The notes below the pieces were generated by a model. It saw nothing but the letters and a program-made list of their open reading frames with translations. It had not been told where the DNA came from and did not search any database. Below are positions 57,408 to 64,000 of a stretch of 64,000 nt of DNA, piece by piece. Made by a program: the position numbers and the translations under genes. Source of the DNA: WHTI01 sp963826105 (lineage in GTDB: Bacteria; Actinomycetota; CADDZG01; WHSQ01). Each line of letters starts with the position of its first letter. Position 1 is the first letter of the stretch. Location of the stretch: assembly GCA_963826105.1 (NCBI GenBank), contig CAWGWA010000003.1:1-64000 (forward strand), read 5' to 3'.

Positions 57408-58829
57408 TCAGTCGACCGGTGGGTCGCCCAGCGGAAGGGTCGCGGGCCTTGCGGGCCGGGAGTCCATCGCTTGCGGCGACATCGCGCTTCCGCTCAGGCT
57501 TCCCATAGAGGCCGCGCTGCCACGAGCGTAGACACGGCCGTGGCTCGTAACGATCCAGTAGCCATCACCATCGGGAGAAGCATCGATCCCGACGACCTCC
57601 CCCTTGAAGGTCTTGTCTGTAACGCCACCATGATCGGGCACGTCGCCGATCGCGAACACGCGGCCCGTTGCCGTAACCATCCAGTAACCCAGTGAGCCGT
57701 GAGCGGCTGCCGCAACGACGCGGCCACTCACCTCGTCGGCAGCCCCATCCCCCAGAGTCTGCGCGTCGCCGAACGGATATCCGCGCCCACTTTCGCCGAA
57801 GAGCCAGTATCCGAGCCCGGTCGGCGTGGATGCGATTCCGGAGATGTGAACATCCTCCTCGGCCAGGCCCCCGTAGTGCTCGGCGCGACCGAACGCGAAC
57901 ACGGTGCCCGTTTCGTTGACGATCCAGTAACCGCGCCCGTCGGGAAGCGTTGCCATGGACACGAAGCTCCCCGCAGCCCTGTCCTTAGCGCCGCCCTTGT
58001 AGCGCGCCTCACCGAAAGCGGATACCTGGCCATTACCGAACAGCAACCAGTAGCCATCTCCGTAAGGAGTCGCGGTCACGTCGACCGCGGGACGAGGCAT
58101 GTACTTGTCCGACTTGGAGCCGAGGTACGGAACCCCGAACGGAGCGATCCCACCGTTGCGTCCGGCAACTACGTAGCCGTTGTAGGACGAGGGAGACCCG
58201 ATCGCCGCGACGAGCGAGCGCTCGGCATGCCATCCGGTGGTTCGCTTCTTGGCGCCGTTCCACGAGAACGAGAAGTGGACGTGATCAGTGTGCGGATGCC
58301 GGATCTCGTTGGTGCCGGGCTTGACGCATCCGATCGGCTTCTGCTTGCAGTAAACCGACCAGCCACCCCATGTTCCCCAGATCTTCCGGTTCCAGACGAT
58401 GTACATGATCCCGAAGCGTCGAGCCATCGCGAAGTCGTTGCCGTACTTGTCTTCCGCGAGCAGCCAATCGAGCGCTGTCTCCGCTGCCTCGCGCTCTGAT
58501 GTGACGGAGGCATTGGCTTGCCAGTCGAACGCGCGGCCTTCCTTGTGCTCGCTGGTGCCACCGACGTCGCACGACCGGCCGATGCCGTACGAACCGGTCT
58601 GCGGGAACGCGTTCATCAACATGTTCGAAAAGGCAACGACGCCCGGCTTGGGGTTAGGGGAACAGGTGTCCTGACCGTCGTAGCCGGCCGGAGCATCCGC
58701 CATCGGACCGAAGCTCGACCCACGCGGGAGCGCGGATGCCGGAACGGCCAGGGCGACGAGGCTGGAGAGTGCGAGCAGAGCGATCAACCACCGGCTGGCC
58801 CACGCGTTATGGGTCGAGGCATGCAACAA
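57408..58829 (-). CDS. Secreted LAS-type metallopeptidase with C-terminal GYW repeats
   Basis: A secreted protein of about 473 residues. The start is likely TTG at 58827-58829, 10 bases after GAGGGAG, giving a signal peptide (WLIALLALSSLVALAVPASA); an earlier in-frame GTG (58895) leaves an over-long N-terminus. The zinc site of the LAS class is seen as H-x6-D (SEHKEGRAFD) and the HxH of TDHVHFS. The C-terminal half holds five repeats with GYW-(V/L)-...-G-(R/Q)-V-(F)-(A/P)-FG-(D/E)-A and about 45-50 residues each. Probably a D,D- or L,D-carboxypeptidase acting on cell wall, with repeats for binding. Confidence 0.82.
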   Translation of the reverse strand: MLHASTHNAWASRWLIALLALSSLVALAVPASALPRGSSFGPMADAPAGYDGQDTCSPNPKPGVVAFSNMLMNAFPQTGSYGIGRSCDVGGTSEHKEGRAFDWQANASVTSEREAAETALDWLLAEDKYGNDFAMARRFGIMYIVWNRKIWGTWGGWSVYCKQKPIGCVKPGTNEIRHPHTDHVHFSFSWNGAKKRTTGWHAERSLVAAIGSPSSYNGYVVAGRNGGIAPFGVPYLGSKSDKYMPRPAVDVTATPYGDGYWLLFGNGQVSAFGEARYKGGAKDRAAGSFVSMATLPDGRGYWIVNETGTVFAFGRAEHYGGLAEEDVHISGIASTPTGLGYWLFGESGRGYPFGDAQTLGDGAADEVSGRVVAAAAHGSLGYWMVTATGRVFAIGDVPDHGGVTDKTFKGEVVGIDASPDGDGYWIVTSHGRVYARGSAASMGSLSGSAMSPQAMDSRPARPATLPLGDPPVD

Positions 58830-58981
58830 GAGCGAACAACTCCCTCGGAAGGTCTCGGATACGTCCTTTGACCATCGGCATAAGGTGTCCGCCACTTCAC
58901 CATGGATCGGGCAAACCGGGAAGGCCCACCGAGGCGGCTAAGGTTGGTGAAGAGACCCGTACGACGAGATGGAAGGAAACC

Positions 58982-59494
58982 ATGGCCACCGCAACCTTCG
59001 TAACTTCAGAGGGCACCTTCAAGGTTCGCCTCTTCCCGGAGCACGCCCCGATCACGGTCGCAAACTTCACCGAACTGGCGTCCGGTAAGCGGGAGTGGCA
59101 GGACCCCACCGATGGTCAGAAGAAGACCGAGCCCCTCTATAACGGCACGGTCTTCCACCGCGTCATCCCCGGATTCATGATCCAGGGCGGAGACCCGGCC
59201 GGTAACGGGATGGGCGGTCCCGGATATCAGTTCGAGGACGAGTTCCCTCCGGGGGCTCCTTCCTTCGACAAGGCCGGTCTGCTGGCGATGGCGAATGCCG
59301 GCCCCGGCACCAACGGATCGCAGTTCTTCGTCACCGTCGGCCCCACACCGCATCTCACCGGCAAGCACACGATCTTCGGTGAGGTGACCGAGGGGTATGA
59401 CGTCGTCGAGAAGATCGCCACCGTCCCCACGGGCGCGATGGACCGACCGGTGAACGATGTGGTTATCCAGAGGGTAGAGATAGACGAAAGCTAA
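58982..59494 (+). CDS. Cyclophilin-type peptidyl-prolyl cis-trans isomerase
   Basis: A 170-residue cyclophilin from ATG 58982 with AAGGA upstream. Motifs: FPEHAPITVANFTELASG, FHRVIPGFMIQGGDP (catalytic Arg and Phe), GLLAMANAGPGTNGSQFFVTV, TGKHTIFGEV. Single domain, no signal, so cytosolic. It is followed by a DUF2231 gene after 21 bases. Confidence 0.95.
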   Translation: MATATFVTSEGTFKVRLFPEHAPITVANFTELASGKREWQDPTDGQKKTEPLYNGTVFHRVIPGFMIQGGDPAGNGMGGPGYQFEDEFPPGAPSFDKAGLLAMANAGPGTNGSQFFVTVGPTPHLTGKHTIFGEVTEGYDVVEKIATVPTGAMDRPVNDVVIQRVEIDES

Positions 59495-59515
59495 CCAGCG
59501 ACGCTAGGAGGAGCG

Positions 59516-60073
59516 ATGGCACGGTGGTTCTCGGTCAAACCAGCCCTGACGTTGAAGGGGCGCAAGTTCAAGGGGATCAGGGGGCTTGCCGGGAAACCAA
59601 CCCATCCCCCTCTCACCGACATCCCCGTCGCCGCCTACATCATGGTCGCCGTGTTCGACCTCGTCGCTCTGTTGGCCACAGACGGTTCTGAGACCGCGCA
59701 CAACTTCTTCATCGCCGGGACCTACGTGCTCGCTTTCGGGGCGATCGTGTCCGTGCCCACGGCCATAACCGGGTTCTGGGACTGGCTCAAGTCGACCCAG
59801 AAGCACACCCAGGCGTGGCGGACCGCCAACACCCACATGGCGATCATGTTGACCGTTACCGCCATCGTGATCGTCGATCTCATCCTGAGGTGGGGAGAGG
59901 ATCTCCCGAAGACCGCACCTGTGGTCCTCTCGGTCGTCGTCGGGGGCCTGGTGGCGCTGGGAGCGACCTACGGTGGGAGCCTCGTCTACGACTACGGCTT
60001 CAACATCGAGACCGCCGGCGATCACCCGGTGTGGCACGAATCCGAGACCGACGTCTACCCCGGAGACCACTGA
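59516..60073 (+). CDS. DUF2231 membrane protein
   Basis: A 185-residue protein with four membrane segments, typical of DUF2231: KPTHPPLTDIPVAAYIMVAVFDL, FFIAGTYVLAFGAIVSVPTAITGFWDW, AIMLTVTAIVIVDLIL and LSVVVGGLVALGATY. The conserved THPPLTDIP and GFWDW features are seen. The family is proposed to be involved in heme or redox but has no confirmed function. The start has AGGAGG before ATG 59516. Confidence 0.88.
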   Translation: MARWFSVKPALTLKGRKFKGIRGLAGKPTHPPLTDIPVAAYIMVAVFDLVALLATDGSETAHNFFIAGTYVLAFGAIVSVPTAITGFWDWLKSTQKHTQAWRTANTHMAIMLTVTAIVIVDLILRWGEDLPKTAPVVLSVVVGGLVALGATYGGSLVYDYGFNIETAGDHPVWHESETDVYPGDH

Positions 60074-60172
60074 CCCACGGAGGACAAATCGTGCGGCCGG
60101 CGCACGGTTGGTACTCGTGCAGATCTGTGCGGGGTCCGAGGGTTCGTCACACCTCGCCTTTAGAGTGACTGG

Positions 60173-62092
60173 GTGACCATCGAGAATGTGATCTCCGGGC
60201 TCAATCCGGAGCAGCGCCGCGCGGTGAAGGCGGTCCGGGGCCCCGTATGCATCCTGGCCGGTGCGGGGTCCGGCAAGACCACCACCATCACCCGCCGGAT
60301 CGCTAACCAGGTGAGCACTGGAACCTTCCGCGCCGGCGAGATCCTCGCAGTCACCTTCACGGACAAGGCGGCGGGCGAGATGCGCTCTCGTCTCGCTCAG
60401 CTCGGCGCCGAAGGTGTCCGGGCCCGGACCTTCCACTCGGCCGCCCTCGCCCAGCTCCACCACCTTGGGGCCGAGCCTCCGGGGCAGATCCTCCCGACCA
60501 AGGGCCTGGCGCTCAGGCAGATCGCCAACACGCTCCCCAAGCCCTACAAGTTCCGTCCCGCCGGCGACCTCGCCACCGAGGTCGAGTGGGCCCGCAACCG
60601 CAGGCTCACGCCGGCCGCCTACGTGGGAGCCCTCGGCTCGCACGAGCCGCCGATCCCCGCCGACCTGATGCAGCGTGTGTTCGCGGCCTACGAGAACGGC
60701 AAGCAGCAACGGGGGTTGATCGACTTCGAAGACGTCCTCGAACTGACGATCCACATGTTCGAGAACGATCCCGACGCATCCGAGAGGTTCCACGAGCGCT
60801 ACCGCGCGTTCACGGTCGACGAGTACCAGGACGTCAACCTGCTACAGCAGACGTTGCTCGATCGTTGGCTCGGCGCACGCGACGACCTCTGCGTCGTCGG
60901 CGACGACTACCAATCGATCTACGCGTTCACCGGCGCCAGTGCCAACTACCTGCTCGAGATGCCCAAACGGTTCCCGCGCACGACGGTGGTACGCCTCGAG
61001 GAGAACCACCGTTCGACCCCGCAGATCCTCGAGTTCGCCAACCGCCTGGTCCCGAAGCTCGGGGGGGCCAAGAAGACGTTGCTTCCCGTCCTGCCCGATG
61101 GTCCCGAGGTCGTCATCACGCCGCACGTCGATCCGGTGGCCGAAGCCAATGCGGTCGCCGGGGCGATCGGCTTCCTCAAGGAGGAGGGGGTCGCGTTCGA
61201 GGACATCGCGATCCTGTACCGCACGAACTTCCGATCGGAGGACCACGAAGAAGCACTGACCGCGGCGGGGATCCCGTTCCAGGTGCGGGACGGAGCCTTC
61301 CTCAACCGCGCCGCAGCTCGCCGAGTCCTCACTCCCCTGAAGAACGATCGCAACTCCGACGTCCACGACCGCGTCGCCAAAGCGGTAACCAAGGAGGGGT
61401 ACGTCGAGGATCTCCCCGACGGCCTCGGCGACCGCGAGGTAACGCGTCAGAACGACCTCGCCCGGCTGCTCCGTCTGGCGGCCGAGTTCGACGACGGGTT
61501 CGCCACCGGCGCCGATTTCGTCTCCGACCTGCACCTCCGGTTCGGATCCGACGGTGCCGGGCGCGGCGTGAACCTCCTGACCTATCACCGGGCCAAGGGG
61601 CTCGAGTTCGAAGCGGTGTTCCTCCCCCGCCTCAACGAGGGCGACCTCCCCTACAAACGCTCTAAGACCGACGAAGCGATCGCCGAGGAACGTCGGCTGC
61701 TCTATGTCGGGATGACCAGAGCCAAGCGCTACCTCTCGTTGTCATGGACGACCGTCAAAGAGGACCCGAGCCGGTTCCTCGACGAGATGGGGCTCACGGC
61801 GTCGGTCAGGGTCCGTGCCGGCGGGGCCAAGCGAACGGCCAAGGACTTCGCCGCGGAAGAATGGGGGCCGGCGGCCGAGGCGCTGAAGCGCTGGCGCTTA
61901 CAGCGATCGAAGGACGACGGCGTCCCGGCCTACGTCGTGTTCAACGACGCGACCCTCGAGGAGATCGCCCGTCGCACCCCGAAGTCCCCCGCCGAGCTCG
62001 TTGCGGTTCCCGGGATCGGGCTGACCAAGCTCGAGCGCTACGGCGAGGACATCCTGAAAACGGTGGCCGAGGTGGCCTCAACCGGAGCCTGA
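60173..62092 (+). CDS. uvrD2: UvrD2-type superfamily 1 DNA helicase
   Basis: A 639-residue SF1A helicase from GTG 60173. Motif I ILAGAGSGKTTTITRR (Walker A Lys35), Ia VTFTDKAAGEM, II VDEYQDVN, III VVGDDYQSIYAF, IV LEENHRSTPQ, V LLTYHRAKGLEFE and VI RLLYVGMTRAK. The C-terminal 60 residues are an HRDC-like domain (PKSPAELVAVPGIGLTKLERYG) as in mycobacterial UvrD2. It is slightly short of UvrD because domain 2B is reduced. It unwinds DNA 3' to 5' in repair. Confidence 0.93.
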   Translation: MTIENVISGLNPEQRRAVKAVRGPVCILAGAGSGKTTTITRRIANQVSTGTFRAGEILAVTFTDKAAGEMRSRLAQLGAEGVRARTFHSAALAQLHHLGAEPPGQILPTKGLALRQIANTLPKPYKFRPAGDLATEVEWARNRRLTPAAYVGALGSHEPPIPADLMQRVFAAYENGKQQRGLIDFEDVLELTIHMFENDPDASERFHERYRAFTVDEYQDVNLLQQTLLDRWLGARDDLCVVGDDYQSIYAFTGASANYLLEMPKRFPRTTVVRLEENHRSTPQILEFANRLVPKLGGAKKTLLPVLPDGPEVVITPHVDPVAEANAVAGAIGFLKEEGVAFEDIAILYRTNFRSEDHEEALTAAGIPFQVRDGAFLNRAAARRVLTPLKNDRNSDVHDRVAKAVTKEGYVEDLPDGLGDREVTRQNDLARLLRLAAEFDDGFATGADFVSDLHLRFGSDGAGRGVNLLTYHRAKGLEFEAVFLPRLNEGDLPYKRSKTDEAIAEERRLLYVGMTRAKRYLSLSWTTVKEDPSRFLDEMGLTASVRVRAGGAKRTAKDFAAEEWGPAAEALKRWRLQRSKDDGVPAYVVFNDATLEEIARRTPKSPAELVAVPGIGLTKLERYGEDILKTVAEVASTGA

Positions 62093-62112
62093 GGCCCTAC
62101 GATGGGACCCAT

Positions 62113-62196
62113 GCGGGCGTGGTGCAATTGGCTGACACGCCAGCCTTAGGAGCTGGTGCTCGAAAGAGCTTGAGGGTTCGAGTCCCTCCGCCCGCA
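62113..62196 (+). tRNA. tRNA-Leu (anticodon TAG)
   Basis: An 84-base class II cloverleaf with a long variable arm (GGTGCTCGAAAGAGCTT region). Acceptor GCGGGCG/CGCCCGC, anticodon arm CCAGC-CTTAGGA-GCTGG with anticodon TAG, discriminator A. CCA not encoded. Confidence 0.95.
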
Positions 62197-62204
62197 CAAA
62201 CGTA

Positions 62205-62633
62205 TTACGTGAGCTGCTCGCTCAACGCGACCATGATGCCCTCGGGACCGCGGATGTAGGCGAGTCGATACGCGTCCTCGTATTGCACGACCTCGCCGAC
62301 CAGTTCGGCGCCGTGGGCGAGCAGGCGCGCGACAACCTCATCGACGTCATCCACGGCGAACATGATGCGGCGGATCCCGAGTTCGTTCACCGCAGCCTTC
62401 TCGGGCCCGGTTCTGACCGCTTCCGGTGTGTGGAACTTGTCCAGCTCGATCCCTTGGCCGTCCGGAGTGCGCATCATTGCGAGGGTTGCACGGACGTTCT
62501 GAAGACCGATGAGACGGCCCACGGAAGGGCCCTCAACGGTCGCTTCGCCCTCCAACTCAAGCCCGAGCTCGAGAAAGAAGGCCTTCGCGGCTTCGAGGTC
62601 GTCGACAACGATGAGAACGTTGTCCATCCTCAT
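62205..62633 (-). CDS. VOC-superfamily protein
   Basis: A 142-residue VOC module: MRMDNVLIVVDDLEAAKAFF then ELGLELEG at the start and RGPEGIMVALSEQ at the end. The paired beta-alpha-beta3 halves each have one potential metal residue (Glu in IELDKF and in the last segment). ATG at 62633; an upstream Met gives an extra 15 residues. The substrate is unknown. Confidence 0.85.
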   Translation of the reverse strand: MRMDNVLIVVDDLEAAKAFFLELGLELEGEATVEGPSVGRLIGLQNVRATLAMMRTPDGQGIELDKFHTPEAVRTGPEKAAVNELGIRRIMFAVDDVDEVVARLLAHGAELVGEVVQYEDAYRLAYIRGPEGIMVALSEQLT

Positions 62634-62728
62634 GAAGTTGGACCCTTTGACCTCATACAGGTGCTCCATTCTATGCAAATCGCTATCGGTTGATCCATCA
62701 CGCGACGGCCCTCGACTAACCTCTGCCG

Positions 62729-63520
62729 ATGGACATCGATCTCGCCTCGGCCCTCGACCACGCGCTGGAGATGGCGATCGCCGCCGGAAACGAAGCCACC
62801 TCGCGTTATGGACCTACGGCTGCGGCACGCCAGAAGGCAGATGGGAGCTGGGTAACCGAAGCGGACGAGGCGGCCGAGGCGGTGGTTCGGAGATCGATCG
62901 CCGCGCAGTACCCCGATCACAACGTACTCGGGGAGGAGGAGGGCCTGAGGTCCGCATCCGGAGGGGAGGCGGTCGACGGGGCGCCGACCTGGATCGTCGA
63001 TCCGATCGACGGGACGCACAACTACATGGCGGGCATCCCTATCTGGGGAACTTTGATCGGACTCCGCGTGGACGACGAGATGGTCCTGGGGATCGCGCAC
63101 GCCCCCGCGCTGGGCGAGACCTATTCGGCAGCCCGAGGCCTCGGAGCCCACATGAACGGGTCCCCGATCGGCGTCTCCAAGGTATCGGCGATGGACCAGG
63201 CGATGTTCGTATCACCAGGATTCGAGGGCTTCGAGAAGAGAGGGATGGCCCTGCTCTACCTCGAGTTCTCTCGCCGCACGAGAAGGACCCGAGGATTCGC
63301 CGACTTCTGGGGGCACATGCTCGTAGCGCGCGGCGCGGCCGAGATCATGTGCGAACCGATCCTCGCGACCTGGGACTACGCGCCACTGGTCACGATCGTC
63401 GAGGAGGCCGGGGGCCGGATGACCCGCCTCGACGGCGCCGCTCCCAGCCACGGTGGAACCTGCGTAACGACGAACGGCTTGCTGCACGACGCGGTTCTCG
63501 ATCTCGTCGCCCGGACTTAA
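62729..63520 (+). CDS. hisN: Inositol-monophosphatase family phosphatase (HisN-like)
   Basis: A 263-residue IMPase-fold enzyme. Metal motifs WVTEADEAAEAVV, GEEEG, WIVDPIDGTHNYMAGIP (Asp-Asp) and ATWDYAPLVTIVEEAGG (final Asp). This matches histidinol-phosphate phosphatase HisN of actinobacteria as well as inositol monophosphatases; the substrate is not proven. Its TAA stop forms a TTAA palindrome (63517-63520) with the converging pdxH stop. Confidence 0.88.
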   Translation: MDIDLASALDHALEMAIAAGNEATSRYGPTAAARQKADGSWVTEADEAAEAVVRRSIAAQYPDHNVLGEEEGLRSASGGEAVDGAPTWIVDPIDGTHNYMAGIPIWGTLIGLRVDDEMVLGIAHAPALGETYSAARGLGAHMNGSPIGVSKVSAMDQAMFVSPGFEGFEKRGMALLYLEFSRRTRRTRGFADFWGHMLVARGAAEIMCEPILATWDYAPLVTIVEEAGGRMTRLDGAAPSHGGTCVTTNGLLHDAVLDLVART

Positions 63521-64000
63521 GGAGCGAGACGCTCGACGGTCCAACCAGCACCCGAGCGCCGGTAGAGGGTGCGGTCGTGCAACCGATCGGGTCGGCCCTC
63601 CCAGAACTCGATCGTCTCGGGGCGCACGCGGAAACCGCCCCAATGCGGGGGCCGAGGAACGTCACGCCCGTCGAACTCCTTCTCGAATCTCGTCACCCGT
63701 TCGTCGAGAACCGAGCGGCTCTCGATAACCGCACTCTGCTCCGACGCCCACGCCGCGATCTGGCTCCCGCGAGGACGGGTCGCGAAGTATGCATCTGATC
63801 GCTCGGCACTGACGCGCTCCACCGAACCGACCACGCACACCTGGCGGTGCAAGGTGCCCCAGTAGAAGACCAATGAGGCGCGTGGGTTCTCGGTCAACTG
63901 TCGTCCCTTGCGCGAGTTGTAGTTGGTGAAGAAGTCGAATCCGTCCGCATCGACTCCCCGCAAGAGGACCGTGCGCGCCGAGACTCCCCCGTCGGGCGAC
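63517..64000 (-). CDS. pdxH: Pyridoxamine 5'-phosphate oxidase (N-terminus cut by window edge)
   Basis: The visible C-terminal part starts VLLRGVDADGFDFFTNYNSRKGRQL, with the FMN-binding FFTNYNSRKG and PheTyrTrpGly strands (SLVFYWGTLHRQV), the conserved RGSQIAAWASEQS, and the terminal EFWEGRPDRLHDRTLYRR and WTVERLAP. PdxH oxidises pyridoxamine or pyridoxine phosphate to pyridoxal phosphate. About 160 residues are visible; the start lies past 64000. Its TAA shares TTAA with hisN. Confidence 0.93.
   Translation of the reverse strand, partial: SPDGGVSARTVLLRGVDADGFDFFTNYNSRKGRQLTENPRASLVFYWGTLHRQVCVVGSVERVSAERSDAYFATRPRGSQIAAWASEQSAVIESRSVLDERVTRFEKEFDGRDVPRPPHWGGFRVRPETIEFWEGRPDRLHDRTLYRRSGAGWTVERLAP

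Overview
The window is GC-rich bacterial chromosome that reads as Actinomycetota. Three things support this. First, the gene order tig-clpP-clpX-valS-folC-ndk-mreBCD-mrdA-rodA-rne-rplU-rpmA is the arrangement known from Streptomyces and relatives. Second, the TCA-cycle enzyme at 48.4-52.0 kb is the fused E2-like/E1 Kgd typical of mycobacteria and corynebacteria. Third, four proteins belong to the DinB-like, mycothiol-linked superfamily, and an R2lox oxidase matches the mycobacterial one residue for residue at its ligands. The genus cannot be told from the sequence.

Layout: 1-17.5 kb is a leftward core block covering ribosomal proteins L27/L21, RNase E/G, the cell-elongation machinery (RodA, PBP2, MreD, MreC, MreB), Ndk, FolC, ValS, ClpX, ClpP and trigger factor. 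A broken DUF3352-like gene sits between clpX and valS. 17.9-19.6 kb holds tRNA-Pro, a lower-GC pair of secreted and membrane genes, and tRNA-Gly. 19.6-35.6 kb is an accessory run: M20 peptidase, R2lox with a divergent TetR, a nucleotide cyclase with a divergent TetR and an ABC-2 exporter, a secreted endonuclease/FnIII protein, acetyltransferases (one of the AAC(2')-I type), VOC proteins, methyltransferases, small secreted proteins and a mycothiol-family enzyme. 35.5-44.2 kb holds an AbiEi/DUF559-like protein, an MMPL exporter, an S15 hydrolase, an anti-sigma-like ATPase, a PHP protein, an altered NodB deacetylase and a di-iron ferritin-like protein. 44.2-52.0 kb is a leftward, tightly packed unit led by kgd and followed by five accessory genes ending in a DNA glycosylase. 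52.2-64 kb holds two more mycothiol-family genes, an MFS transporter, four tRNAs in total on the right half (His, Lys, Leu; Arg lies at 28.6 kb), an RTX-repeat protein, a LAS metallopeptidase with a repeat domain, cyclophilin, a UvrD2-type helicase, an IMPase/HisN-like phosphatase and a partial pdxH.

Two genome-wide style features stand out. At least 17 single-base frameshifts break 13 genes, all in the accessory parts, mostly as one extra base; they look like sequencing or assembly error or local decay. Several convergent gene pairs share a palindromic stop (CTAG or TTAA), so the genome is very compact. The least explained and most interesting material is the gene set behind kgd, the low-GC secreted/membrane pair between two tRNA genes, the R2lox/TetR locus with its dyad, and several long hairpins whose mismatches are tolerated only on the minus strand.
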